Positions 27,686 through 36,495 of a stretch of 64,000 nt of DNA are shown here, piece after piece. The stretch's first letter is position 1, and each line of letters begins with the position of its first letter. The stretch covers positions 1 through 64,000 of the forward strand of contig NZ_JYLD01000001.1 in NCBI RefSeq assembly GCF_001043025.1, in the 5' to 3' direction. The position numbers were made by a program, and so were the translations under genes. A model generated the notes under the pieces. The model had not been told where the DNA came from, made no database searches, and saw only the letters and a list, made by a program, of their open reading frames with translations. This DNA is from Pseudomonas helleri. Lineage in GTDB: Bacteria; Pseudomonadota; Gammaproteobacteria; Pseudomonadales; Pseudomonadaceae.

Positions 27686-28300
27686 ATGTATCGCCGCGTT
27701 GCCTTGCTCGCTGTAAGTCTGGGATTGGCTGCGTGCCAGAGCCCCAACCCGTATACCGCCAGTTCCATGCCCATCCCGCCTGCTCCGCCGCAAGCGGCCA
27801 ACACCCTGGACTTGAGCGCCTACCCGGCGCCGCCACGGGACTACGGCCGCTATCAAAGCTGGGCCTGGCGCAACAACCAATTGCCGGCCGGGTCGGCCTG
27901 GGCAGACTCCGCACAAATTGCCGAAGCGGTCAGCAATGCCCTGGACCAGCGCGGATTGCGCCCTGCACAACCTGGCCACCCCGCTGATTTGTGGGTGAGT
28001 GCAGATTTACACACAGAAAAACGCTTGCGCCAGGTTCAGGACGACTATGGTTATGGCGGCATGTACGGCGACCGTTATGGTCGCTATGGCAACCAGTACG
28101 GCATGTACAACAGCGTACCGGTTGTGCGCACCTATGAAGTCGAAGTGATGGTTGTACGGCTCAATCTGTATGACGGAAAAACAGGTCAGCCGATCTGGAG
28201 TTCAAGTGCAGAAACCAGTAGTAAAGGCAGCCTGAGCGAACGCAGTGACGCCCTGCGCGAATCACTGAACAAGGCAGTGCAGGCTTATCCTCCCCATTAA
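27686..28300 (+). CDS. DUF4136 lipoprotein (first of a tandem pair)
   Basis: This roughly 204-residue lipoprotein has a signal peptide ending in the lipobox LAAC, followed by the DUF4136 domain (about residues 45-195, starting [15 protein letters not shown] and ending near [17 protein letters not shown]). A glycine/tyrosine-rich insert, [19 protein letters not shown], lies near residue 125. Three ATG codons overlap at 27680-27688; the third has GGGGAG at a good distance. It is adjacent to a paralogue at 28328, and both are probably outer-membrane lipoproteins. Function is unknown. Confidence 0.85.
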   Translation: MYRRVALLAVSLGLAACQSPNPYTASSMPIPPAPPQAANTLDLSAYPAPPRDYGRYQSWAWRNNQLPAGSAWADSAQIAEAVSNALDQRGLRPAQPGHPADLWVSADLHTEKRLRQVQDDYGYGGMYGDRYGRYGNQYGMYNSVPVVRTYEVEVMVVRLNLYDGKTGQPIWSSSAETSSKGSLSERSDALRESLNKAVQAYPPH

Positions 28301-28327
28301 AACTGTTTGTTTAAGCGGAGACTCATC

Positions 28328-28927
28328 ATGTTAGGACGCATTGCTTTACTGGGACTGGCCCTGCTGCTTAGCGCGTGCAACAGCCTGCAGGTCACCCATG
28401 ACTACAACCCGGCAGTCAATTTTGCGCAGTTCAAGACGTGGGCCTGGAAAGACCCGGCCGTGCAATTTTTACCCGACACCCCGATGGTTAAAAACGGCCT
28501 GACAGCACAACGCGTGGTCATGGCCCTGAGCAGCCAGCTGGATCAGCGCGGTCTGACCCAGGCAGCGCCCGGCGCCAAACCCGACCTGTGGGTACAAACC
28601 TATATGGTCGTGGCCAACCGTCAGGAACAGGTCACCAACTACAGCTATGACGGCGGACCTTGGGGCGGCCCTTGGGCAGGACCATGGGGCGGTTACTGGG
28701 GTGGCAACTATTGGGGCGCACCGGCATACGCCGAAACCCGCAATATCGTCTACCAGGTGGGCACCTTGCAGGTGGACCTGATTGACGCCAAAGACGGCAA
28801 ACTGGTCTGGCGCGGCAACGCCGAAAAAGTCGTCGACGAAGATGCCACGCCTGCAGAGCGTAGCGCGGCGATTTCCAAGGCAGTCAGTGAAATCATGAGT
28901 AATTACCCACCCAAGCCAGGGCGTTAA
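28328..28927 (+). CDS. DUF4136 lipoprotein (second of a tandem pair)
   Basis: This 199-residue paralogue of the gene just upstream has the lipobox LLSACNS and the same FKTWAWKDP...LDQRGLTQA...KPDLWVQ core. Its central insert differs: GGPWGGPWAGPWGGYWGG, rich in tryptophan and glycine, near residue 120. The start is the ATG at 28328, preceded by CGGAGA; a longer frame from 28307 lacks a ribosome site. Tandem arrangement and shared domain suggest duplication. Function is unknown. Confidence 0.85.
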   Translation: MLGRIALLGLALLLSACNSLQVTHDYNPAVNFAQFKTWAWKDPAVQFLPDTPMVKNGLTAQRVVMALSSQLDQRGLTQAAPGAKPDLWVQTYMVVANRQEQVTNYSYDGGPWGGPWAGPWGGYWGGNYWGAPAYAETRNIVYQVGTLQVDLIDAKDGKLVWRGNAEKVVDEDATPAERSAAISKAVSEIMSNYPPKPGR

Positions 28928-28936
28928 TTAAATCAA

Positions 28937-28996
28937 GCCAACTCACTAACAAAGTATATAACTGCGAAGTATTAATACTTTAGTCAGTGAGTTGGC
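28937..28996. repeat. Nested inverted repeats upstream of tadG
   Basis: Outer arms GCCAACTCACT (28937-28947) and AGTGAGTTGGC (28986-28996) enclose a perfect 14-bp palindrome, AAGTATT-AATACTT (28967-28980). No T-tract follows on the plus strand. It could be a 3' hairpin for the lipoprotein genes or a binding site before tadG. Bases 28928-29160 otherwise hold no gene. Confidence 0.6.
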
Positions 28997-29160
28997 CCTA
29001 CTCTTCTCTCTTTACAACCTTTCATCCAACAGTTCCCATTAGTTGCACGCGCGGGCCTTATAAAGTGTGCAACTGGCCAGCATTCTGATCACTCCTTGAC
29101 TACACTCGCTAAAACTTTAGAGCGAAGCGCTGGATAGTGTTCCAGTATCAGGAGTGCTCA

Positions 29161-31110
29161 ATGTCTCCCCCCTTACGTCGTGCGTACTTCAACGGCCCCC
29201 GCCAACAACACGGGGCGATTGGTTTAATGGCGGCACTGACGCTGGGGATGGTGCTGATCTTTATGTTGCTGGTGGTCGACGGCGGCCGCCTCTACCTTGA
29301 ACAACGCAAGCTGCAGCGTGTTGCTGACATGGCGGTGCTTGAGGCGGTCAGTCGGGGTGGCAGTTGTGCTGCCACCCCGTCGACCGCCACGCTGTACGCC
29401 ACCCAAAGCGCCGCCCGCAACAGCTTTGTCCCGGCCGGCACGCAACAAACCCTGAACGCCACCTGCGGCACCCTGGTCACCGTCAACCAACTGCGCACCT
29501 TCCAGCTCGACCCCAGCAAAAGCGACGCTATCCGCGTAATTGCCACTAACACCATCCCTACCAGCATTGCCGGTGGGGTGTGGGATTTGGTGAGCAAGGG
29601 GACGTTGTCGACGACCACGAAGTTGACGGCGAGTGCGGTGGGGAGCAGGCCGGGACCAACGTTGGCACAAATCAGTATTCGCACCACCTTGGCCACGGTA
29701 AATACCTCGCAGTCTCCACTGCTCAATAATTTATTCTCGGGGTTGTTGGGCGGGAATGTGTCCATCTCGGCAGTTGGCTGGGATGGTTTAGCCAAAGCCA
29801 ACATAAACTTGCTGCAATATTTGAATCAACTTGCAATTAACTTGGGTGTCAACGCAGGCGATTACACAACCCTGCTTAATACAAACGTTACTGTCACCCA
29901 GCTCATAAAAGCAGCAGCATCCGTTGCCACGCTTAACGGCGCAACACTTGATGTCCAAACTGCGTTAGCCAACCTGCAAGTAGCCGCCATCAACAACACA
30001 CCCTTAAAAGTTGGAGACCTGTTAAAACTACAAACAGGCACATCCTCTGCTGGTTTGGATACAGACTTGAATTTGTTCTCTCTTATTCAGGCTGCCATTC
30101 AAATTGCCAATAAAAATAACGCCGTGGCTGTGAGCCTTCCTATCAATATTCTTGGCCTTGCAAAGGTGACGACTACCGTCAAAGTGATTGAACCACCCCA
30201 GTTTTCGGCAATCGGAAACCCGGCCACAGATCGAATTTACGTCCGTACAGCGCAAGTGAGATCTCTGATTACCATCGAGCTCCCCATTCTCAATACTGTC
30301 AGTGCGCTTATAAATTTAGTCACAGATCTGCTGTCAGGCCTTACTGCAATTCTTCAAGGACTGATCTGCGGGCTGGGGCTGTGCGGGACCACATACGATA
30401 CTAAAATTCTGCCTCCTCCATTAATTCTCAGTATCAACCTGGATTCGGGAGGAGCAGATGCTCTGGTGACCGGGTATACCTGCCCTACCGGGACCTCTGG
30501 CAGTAAAAGTCTTACGGTTCAGGCCAATACCGTTCTAGCCAACCTGAATATCGGAAGCATTGATGCCAGCAAAGCATTTTCTTCTTCTAACCCGGTAACC
30601 GTCACCCCGTTACCCATCGTGAATATCATCAGCAAATCAAATTGCAGCCTGCTGGGGGGGTGCACCTATAAAGATTATGGGGGGGGTGGAATTGCGCTCA
30701 TGGCTACATTGCCCATTGCTAAAACACCCAGCACTTTAATTTATTCAGCGGCTACAAATTCGGTTCCGCCGAATCTTAAACAGCCTCCTATGGCTAAATT
30801 TGCCAGCCCGACTACGAACATCGTAGATAGCTTAAGAAGCACTATCAGTAATGTGCCGATTAAACTTTATGCGCCAGTAGACGGGACGGGCATTTTGAGT
30901 GCGCTCGCAACGGGGTTAACGAATGCTGTTAATACTACGCTCCAGTCGATTGTAACCCTCGTCTCAGGACTCATAACCGGGATACTAAGCCCTCTACTCG
31001 ACACACTACTCAACAACCTGCTGTCACTGTTGGGCGTTAACCTGATGGCCACCGAAGTCGACGCTAACCTCTCCTGCGGCCAGGGTGGCCCCGCCCAACT
31101 CGTGCTCTAA
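29161..31110 (+). CDS. tadG: TadG-like Tad pilus protein
   Basis: This 649-residue protein has an N-terminal Tad/TadG segment: QQHGAIGLMAALTLGMVLIFMLLVVDGGRLYLEQRKLQRVADMAVLEA is the usual membrane helix followed by the QRVADMA motif near residue 50. The remainder is exported, with many LLNNL- and LVSGLI-type hydrophobic stretches and several cysteines near the C-terminus. TadG proteins act with the Tad secretion system and the flp pilus. The start is the ATG at 29161, with GGAGTGCTC just upstream. From about 29690 to 31000 the base composition and codon use are clearly more A+T-rich than in neighbours. Its stop overlaps the convergent pprA stop by 4 bp. Confidence 0.85.
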   Translation: MSPPLRRAYFNGPRQQHGAIGLMAALTLGMVLIFMLLVVDGGRLYLEQRKLQRVADMAVLEAVSRGGSCAATPSTATLYATQSAARNSFVPAGTQQTLNATCGTLVTVNQLRTFQLDPSKSDAIRVIATNTIPTSIAGGVWDLVSKGTLSTTTKLTASAVGSRPGPTLAQISIRTTLATVNTSQSPLLNNLFSGLLGGNVSISAVGWDGLAKANINLLQYLNQLAINLGVNAGDYTTLLNTNVTVTQLIKAAASVATLNGATLDVQTALANLQVAAINNTPLKVGDLLKLQTGTSSAGLDTDLNLFSLIQAAIQIANKNNAVAVSLPINILGLAKVTTTVKVIEPPQFSAIGNPATDRIYVRTAQVRSLITIELPILNTVSALINLVTDLLSGLTAILQGLICGLGLCGTTYDTKILPPPLILSINLDSGGADALVTGYTCPTGTSGSKSLTVQANTVLANLNIGSIDASKAFSSSNPVTVTPLPIVNIISKSNCSLLGGCTYKDYGGGGIALMATLPIAKTPSTLIYSAATNSVPPNLKQPPMAKFASPTTNIVDSLRSTISNVPIKLYAPVDGTGILSALATGLTNAVNTTLQSIVTLVSGLITGILSPLLDTLLNNLLSLLGVNLMATEVDANLSCGQGGPAQLVL

Positions 31111-33842
31111 CCTTCAACCACCGGCAATTCCACACAAAACCGGGCTCCGTGCCCGGTGTTGCTGACGCTTAACCGGCCGCCCATGTTGTCGATAATCCCG
31201 TAGCTCACAGACAACCCCAGCCCAGTGCCCAGGCCGACCGGTTTGGTGGTGAAGAAGGGCTCAAAGATCCGTTCCAGCAGGCGCGGGTCGATGCCGCCCG
31301 CATTGTCTTCCACCGTCACACGCACGCTGTTGTCACTCGCGCCTGCGGTCAAGGCGATCCAGGGGGTGAACTCGTGGTCGGTTTCGCGCTTGCTCATCAG
31401 TGCATCGCGGGCGTTGATCAACAGGTTGATCAACACTTGTTCCAATTGGTCGACGTGGCCGCGCACCTGCAACGCATCGTTCAAACACTCAGTGCGCAAC
31501 TCAATGCCTTTGCCGCGCAAGCCTTCGCACAGCAAGGCCAGGGCGCCTTCCAGCGCTTGCGCCGGGTTGAAGGCTTGTTGCTCGACTTCTGAACGTCGGC
31601 CGAACACGCGCATGTGGTCGACCACCCGCGCTGCCCGTTGGATCTGGGCATCGATGCGGGTGAGTTTGTCTTGCAGGTAGTCGTGCTCCACATCGCCGTT
31701 GCTCACGCGCTTGAGCATGTTGGCGATGGCCATGCGCATGACGTTCAATGGCTGATTGATTTCGTGGGCAAGGCCCGTGGCCATTTCACCCAAGGTGGCC
31801 ATTTTGGCGCTTTGGGTCATTTGCTGTTGCGAGCGACGCACGTCGGTGTTGTCGCGGCCCACGGCCTGGACTTCGAGCAACTGGCCCTGGGCATCAAACA
31901 CACCCCGGTCCGACCACACCCACCAGGCATACTCATGCCCCGGCAGTTGCAAGCTGATTTCGGCGGTACTCACCGGGTTTTGCGGGGTTAACCGGGCAAT
32001 GCGCTGCATAAATTCCGCGCGCTGTTCGGTCGACAACCAACTGCCCAGATTCACCCCCGGCAATGCCTGCGGGGTGCACTCCAGGTACGCCGCCAGCGGC
32101 TGGTTGCCAAAGGTCAGGGTCAGGTCTGGCAGATAACGGCAAATCATCGCGGGCGAGTCTTCGACCAGCACCCGATAACGCTCTTCACTGCGCTTGACCC
32201 GTTCAGTGGTTTCGGTGGCTTCGGTCACATCCAGCCACAACCCCACCGCCTCGATCGGCAGCCCAAGGTCATCGCGCAATAATTTGGCCTCGTCCAGCAA
32301 CCAGTGGTAGTTGCCCTTGCTATCACGCAGGCGATACCGACGCCGGGCGCTGCCAAAGCGCAACAGTTGGCGGGTGCGGTCAAAGTACTGCTCGCGATCG
32401 TCAGGGTGAATCCACTCGATCAGCCCGGCCCCCTGGCTCTCGGCCAGCGTCCAACCCAGTAACGGTTGCAGGCTGGCGCTAAAAAAGGCGGGCACTAACG
32501 CTCCTTTCTCATAGCGCTGCACATAAATCACCGCCGGTGAACTGGCGATCAGGTTGTCCAGCCGCGCATGGGCGGCCGTCGCTTGCAGTTGCTGACGTTT
32601 GATTTCACTGACATCCAGCATAAAACCGACGATACGCCGCTGGCTGCCCGTGCCGACCGCTTGCCCCTGAATCCGATACCACGGGGTCGGCCCCGCGTTC
32701 TGCGGCAGGTCCAGACGCGCAACCACCATCAGGTCTTTGCCATGTTCAATCAGCTCATCAAAACGAATACTGAGCTCATCGCGATCGGCCGGATGAAACA
32801 GCGCCAGCCAGGCTTTGCAGGTTAAGGGCGTGTGCGGGGCCGACAGGTTTTCGGCCAATTGCGGCGCCAACTGCACCTGCTCGGTGGCCGTCGACCACTC
32901 CCACCAACCCGTGCCCAACAAACCTTCCAGCGCTTGCACCCGCTCACGGTGCTCGGCCTGTTGCTGCTCGCGCAAGCGCTCCAGCAAAGGCCCGGCCAAG
33001 GCGGCGCACACGTGCGACCAATCGCTCTCTCTCATCAGCGCAGGGCGCGTAGAAAACCCCAATAACAGCCAAGCACTGAGCCCGCGCTGATCGTGATAAG
33101 GCATGCACAAGCCATCGGTCGCGCCCAGCAGGTTGCGAAATTGAAACGGTTGCTCGTTGGCAGCGGCCTGGCCTGAATGACGTGATCCACTGAGACTGTC
33201 CAGCGCGCTACCCAGGCTTTGCCCCACCTCCCACAAGTGCGCTGCGCCGGGCGCCTGATAAACGCTAAAGAGGCTCCAGTCCGGCTGCCCTTCTTCATGT
33301 AGCGCCAGGGCGATGCACGGCACCTGCCATTGCTCGCCGATGCGTTGCAACGACTCCTGCGTCACCTGCGGCAAACGCGCCATGCTGCATAAGCGTAATT
33401 GCCTGGCCAGGCTCAAGCTCAGTTGCATGCAAAGCTCACGGTTGTGGGCTTGCTGGCCTTCGCGGCGCAGGTCGCTGATGTCCAGCAACTGCAACAGCCA
33501 GCCGTCAGCGTGTGGCTGAACCCAACCGCGGGTGTGCATCACAGAACCATCAGCGCATTGGAAGTCCAGATCTAGGCTGTGCCCCAACCAATCGGCCGGG
33601 GTCCCTTCAAGGGCCTGAGTGCTGCCCGGCACCAAATAATCGAGCAATAAACGCGTAGCGTCAGCGCCGCTGACCGGCTGCACACCGAAACGCTGAGCGC
33701 CGTGCACCTCCAGCACCCGCCCCTGATGATCGAGCAACAAGTGCAAGGCCGTGTCCTTGCCGGGTTGCGCTGCACGGTGCTCAGGCAAAGGGTCTTGAGC
33801 GCGGCCCGAGAAGCGCCCAAACGGCTTGCCACCCAAGTTCAA
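31107..33842 (-). CDS. pprA: PAS-domain sensor histidine kinase PprA
   Basis: This 911-residue kinase has several PAS or PAC segments (about residues 30-125, 300-415, 420-545, 555-670) and a C-terminal HisKA and ATPase unit. The phospho-accepting histidine is in GLAHEINQPLNVMRMAIANM near residue 687; the ATP site shows DNAGGIDP and GTGLGLSVSYGII near residues 845-890. No receiver is fused. The start is a TTG at 33842 overlapping the pseudopilin stop codon (TTGA), so translation is probably coupled. P. aeruginosa PprA partners with PprB, encoded here at 34947, to control the Flp pilus. Confidence 0.87.
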   Translation of the reverse strand: MNLGGKPFGRFSGRAQDPLPEHRAAQPGKDTALHLLLDHQGRVLEVHGAQRFGVQPVSGADATRLLLDYLVPGSTQALEGTPADWLGHSLDLDFQCADGSVMHTRGWVQPHADGWLLQLLDISDLRREGQQAHNRELCMQLSLSLARQLRLCSMARLPQVTQESLQRIGEQWQVPCIALALHEEGQPDWSLFSVYQAPGAAHLWEVGQSLGSALDSLSGSRHSGQAAANEQPFQFRNLLGATDGLCMPYHDQRGLSAWLLLGFSTRPALMRESDWSHVCAALAGPLLERLREQQQAEHRERVQALEGLLGTGWWEWSTATEQVQLAPQLAENLSAPHTPLTCKAWLALFHPADRDELSIRFDELIEHGKDLMVVARLDLPQNAGPTPWYRIQGQAVGTGSQRRIVGFMLDVSEIKRQQLQATAAHARLDNLIASSPAVIYVQRYEKGALVPAFFSASLQPLLGWTLAESQGAGLIEWIHPDDREQYFDRTRQLLRFGSARRRYRLRDSKGNYHWLLDEAKLLRDDLGLPIEAVGLWLDVTEATETTERVKRSEERYRVLVEDSPAMICRYLPDLTLTFGNQPLAAYLECTPQALPGVNLGSWLSTEQRAEFMQRIARLTPQNPVSTAEISLQLPGHEYAWWVWSDRGVFDAQGQLLEVQAVGRDNTDVRRSQQQMTQSAKMATLGEMATGLAHEINQPLNVMRMAIANMLKRVSNGDVEHDYLQDKLTRIDAQIQRAARVVDHMRVFGRRSEVEQQAFNPAQALEGALALLCEGLRGKGIELRTECLNDALQVRGHVDQLEQVLINLLINARDALMSKRETDHEFTPWIALTAGASDNSVRVTVEDNAGGIDPRLLERIFEPFFTTKPVGLGTGLGLSVSYGIIDNMGGRLSVSNTGHGARFCVELPVVEG

Positions 33843-34279
33843 AACTGCAGGCTCGACTGGGCCGACAAGGTGTCCGGCAAGCTCGGCACTGTGATGCCAC
33901 CCGGCAGTTTGAGCACCGGCAGAATGTTGCTGAGCGTTGCGGCAGGGAGGCTAACGGTTACGGTCAATATTCCCGCGCTGTACACCGCCGTTTTACTGAT
34001 ATTGGTGGTCATCGCCGTGGGCATCCAGCCCAGTTGCTGGTCCAGCACGCCCTTGGCCACCGATTCGACCTTGGCCTTGTAATCTGCCGTTGCCAACGTC
34101 GGGTCCACCGCCATGCTGCGGCGCACCGCCTCTGCCGTCGACTGGTTAAAAGACTGCATCAGCAGCAGCGGAAAGCTGTAGCTGAGCACGCCATACAGAA
34201 CTGAGAAAAAGATCACAAAAACCAGGGCGAACTCAATCGCCGCCGCGCCTTTTTGTGAGTGGGGAAGGTCAACTTTCAT
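33839..34279 (-). CDS. TadE/TadF-type pseudopilin
   Basis: This 146-residue protein has the TadE-like N-terminus QKGAAAIEFALVFVIFFSVLYGVLSYSF, a single membrane helix with the prepilin-type E that follows a short leader (AAAIEFAL). The rest is exported. It would be a minor pseudopilin of the Tad system. Its stop overlaps the pprA start by 3 nt. From memory PA4294, between pprA and fppA in P. aeruginosa, holds the same position. Its start codon overlaps, on opposite strands, an ATG at 34278 that is probably not used. Confidence 0.85.
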   Translation of the reverse strand: MKVDLPHSQKGAAAIEFALVFVIFFSVLYGVLSYSFPLLLMQSFNQSTAEAVRRSMAVDPTLATADYKAKVESVAKGVLDQQLGWMPTAMTTNISKTAVYSAGILTVTVSLPAATLSNILPVLKLPGGITVPSLPDTLSAQSSLQF

Positions 34280-34349
34280 GACTGCGTCTACCCTGACAAT
34301 TCACCGTGATATCAGCATAGAATCATTCGAAGAAAAGGGACGGGAATAC

Positions 34350-34823
34350 GTGATCCATTTAGCGGTTTTATTCATTTGGTTTACCGCCTGCGCTGCCCAA
34401 GACCTTTACCAACGTCACATCGCCAACAGCCTGACATTTGGCGCCGCAGCCCTGGCGTTGGTGTACCTGCTTTGGACCGGCACCACCTGGCTGGGCGCCA
34501 GCGCGGCTGAAGGCGGCTGGGCCCTGTTGATTGCTTTAGTCCTGACCTTGCCCGGCTACGCCCTGAACAAACTGGGCGCTGGCGATGTAAAACTGTTGAT
34601 GGCACTCGCACTGGCAACCGATCGTCCGATACTGCTGGGCACGTTTATTGGCGCAGGTCTTAGCGCAGGGCTGTGGTTTTGGCTCGCGCCAAAAGTGCTC
34701 CCTCTATTGAATCAACGTCTTACCCATCCCCCCGGCGAAAACATCAAAGGCGCGTCAAAAAAACTGCCCTTCGCCCCTTTTCTTTTATGCGGCTTCAGCT
34801 TGTCCGTTTTGTGTCTAACCTAA
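34350..34823 (+). CDS. fppA: Type IVb prepilin peptidase
   Basis: This 157-residue membrane protein is an A24-type aspartic prepilin peptidase that removes the Flp leader. The catalytic aspartates are in CAAQDLYQRHIANSL near residue 16 and LGAGDVKLLMALAL near residue 78. It lacks the N-methyltransferase domain of PilD, as usual for Flp peptidases. I choose the GTG at 34350, which follows GGGACGGG. The frame open from 34278 would add 24 non-hydrophobic residues. It stands between the TadE-like gene and pprB, as in P. aeruginosa. Confidence 0.88.
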   Translation: MIHLAVLFIWFTACAAQDLYQRHIANSLTFGAAALALVYLLWTGTTWLGASAAEGGWALLIALVLTLPGYALNKLGAGDVKLLMALALATDRPILLGTFIGAGLSAGLWFWLAPKVLPLLNQRLTHPPGENIKGASKKLPFAPFLLCGFSLSVLCLT

Positions 34824-34946
34824 TCAAAACGAAGGATTTATTACATGTACAGCGTAGGAAACTACGTCTATGTTTCCTGAACCCCTCGCCATTCACGCGA
34901 GTGGTTCAGGACGTCTTAAATTGGCTTGCCAGGCATGGAGTAGCGC

Positions 34947-35723
34947 GTGAACAAGCTCACCTCAAAAATAAAAGTGTTAGTGGTCGACGATCAGCCGTTG
35001 ATTGTCGAAGAACTCAGTGAGTTCCTGGAAAGCAGCGGTTACCGTTGCGTGCCTTGCGAATCAAGCCGTGAAGCCGTGGAGGCGTTTGTCGCGGATCCCG
35101 AGATAAGTCTGGTGCTGTGTGACCTGCACATGCCCGACATGAACGGCATCGAATTAACCCAGCATCTGCAGAAAATTGCCGGTAAACACCGCCTGTTTGA
35201 AAGCATCCTGTTGACCGGCCATTCCGACAAACAGGACGTGATCAAAGCCTTGCGCATTGGCATTGCCGACTACTACCCCAAACCGGTTGACCTTGCGGAA
35301 TTGCTTGAGGGTATTCAGCGTCAGGAGGCCGTACTGCGCGAACGGCAAAAGAACGAGCATCTGGGGCATTTGAACCAGAAGTTGCAGTACTTGGCTGAGT
35401 CTATCGACGACCTTTATCAAGACATGGAAACGGTTCGCCATCCGCCGCCGTTCAAGAGCACTGTGGCTGCGGACGACGAAGCCTTGAGTGACCTGCCACC
35501 GATTTTCAAGCAGTTGTCACCGCGCCAGCTGGACGTGGCCAAACTGGTGGGCAAGGGGCAGACCAACTACCAGATCGCCTGTGATTTGGGCATCACCGAA
35601 AACACGGTCAAGCTCTATGTGTCCCAGGTGTTGCGCCTGACCCACATGAACAACCGCACCCAGTTGGCGCTCGCCCTCTCCCCCAGTGCATCCGCCCAAC
35701 AGCATCGGCAAACGGCGCACTGA
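34947..35723 (+). CDS. pprB: LuxR-type response regulator PprB
   Basis: This 258-residue response regulator has a receiver domain (residues 8-125) with the phosphorylated aspartate at D59 (VLCDLHMPDMNG). The C-terminal LuxR-type helix-turn-helix covers LSPRQLDVAKLVGKGQTNYQIACDLGITENTVKLYVSQVL (about residues 195-235). It starts with GTG at 34947. In P. aeruginosa, PprB with its kinase PprA activates flp-tad-rcp, cupE and bap genes and promotes hyper-adhesive biofilm. Here it stands beside fppA and pprA, so the same role for the local tad genes is expected. Confidence 0.92.
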   Translation: MNKLTSKIKVLVVDDQPLIVEELSEFLESSGYRCVPCESSREAVEAFVADPEISLVLCDLHMPDMNGIELTQHLQKIAGKHRLFESILLTGHSDKQDVIKALRIGIADYYPKPVDLAELLEGIQRQEAVLRERQKNEHLGHLNQKLQYLAESIDDLYQDMETVRHPPPFKSTVAADDEALSDLPPIFKQLSPRQLDVAKLVGKGQTNYQIACDLGITENTVKLYVSQVLRLTHMNNRTQLALALSPSASAQQHRQTAH

Positions 35724-35731
35724 CCACAGCC

Positions 35732-36187
35732 TGTAGTCGCTGACGAGGAACGAGGCTGCGATGGGTTGCACAGCGCCCCCACACGGCGGTCCTGGACCCG
35801 CATCGCAGCCTTCGTTCCTCGTCAGCGACTACAAGAGCGGCTTGGACCTGTAGTCGCTGACGAAGCATGAGGCTGCGATGGGTTGCGCAGCGACCCCACA
35901 CGGCGGTCCTGAGGCCCGCATCGCGGCCTTCGTTCCTCGTCAGCGACTACAAGAGCAGCTTGGACCTGTAGTCGCTGCCGAAGCATGAGGCTGCGATGGG
36001 TTGCGCAGCGACCCCAGACGGCGGTCCTGTGGCCCGCATCGCAGCCTTCGTTCCTCGTCAGCGACTACAAGAGCAGCTTGGACCTGTAGTCGCTGCCGAA
36101 GCATGAGGCTGCGATGGGTTGCGCAGCGACCCCACACGGCTGTCCAGGGCCCGCATCGCAGCCTTCGTTCCTCGTCAGCGACTACAA
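35732..36187. repeat. Tandem array of four family C hairpins
   Basis: Four units begin at 35732, 35849, 35967 and 36085 (period 117-118 bp). Each opens TGTAGTCGCTG(A/C)CGA, contains GAGGCTGCGATGGGTTGC, and closes with CGCAGCCTTCGTTCCTCGTCAGCGACTACA, so the unit ends pair. A 15-nt linker, AGAGC(A/G)GCTTGGACC, separates units 1-2, 2-3 and 3-4. The array fills the 488-bp gap between pprB and the DUF3613 gene. The inner loops differ by a few bases, so the copies are not identical. Confidence 0.93.
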
Positions 36188-36211
36188 GCATGAGGCCGCG
36201 GCGACAGTGCC

Positions 36212-36478
36212 TTATTGCTGCTTGGCCTTACCGCCTTCGTCTTGTTTGTAGTACTCAGGGATGGGGTGGGTGTAGCTGTCCAGCCAGCGTTGCAGGCTGC
36301 GTTCGCGCTCGGCCGGGGTCGCCACCTGGCGTTCCTTGGACTGGGCCTGACCACTGACTTGCAGCTGCAACCAGCGCTCGGTTTCCTGCTGGTACTGGGA
36401 CGCCGGCCCCGGCTCTATCGCCAGCACGCTCAGCGGCAGCATGCCCAACAACACGGCCCAACGAATTGAACATTTCAT
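36212..36478 (-). CDS. DUF3613 small exported protein of the tad operon
   Basis: This 88-residue protein has a signal peptide (about residues 1-21, ending VLA) and a short charged domain with TPAERERSLQRWLDSYTHPIPEYY, the DUF3613 signature. It is the last gene of the minus-strand tad operon, 17 nt after tadD. From memory PA4298 in P. aeruginosa is the equivalent, next to tadD. Its role is unknown; co-occurrence suggests a periplasmic helper of Flp pilus assembly. Confidence 0.85.
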   Translation of the reverse strand: MKCSIRWAVLLGMLPLSVLAIEPGPASQYQQETERWLQLQVSGQAQSKERQVATPAERERSLQRWLDSYTHPIPEYYKQDEGGKAKQQ

Positions 36479-36495
36479 GGCAAACCTCCAACGCG

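Noticed and set aside
34278..34349. ATG at 34278 as the start of fppA
   Set aside because: It overlaps, as CATG, the start codon of the divergent pseudopilin gene, has no ribosome site, and would add 24 charged residues before the first membrane helix. The GTG at 34350 fits better.
35732..36187. CRISPR-like regular repeats after pprB
   Set aside because: The units are about 118 bp with internal dyads and nearly identical inner sequences. There are no unique spacers and no cas genes.
35608..36191. Minus-strand reading frames across the tandem hairpin array
   Set aside because: The frames repeat the same hairpin translation several times (MWGRCATHRSL) and have no ribosome sites; they arise from the repeat DNA.
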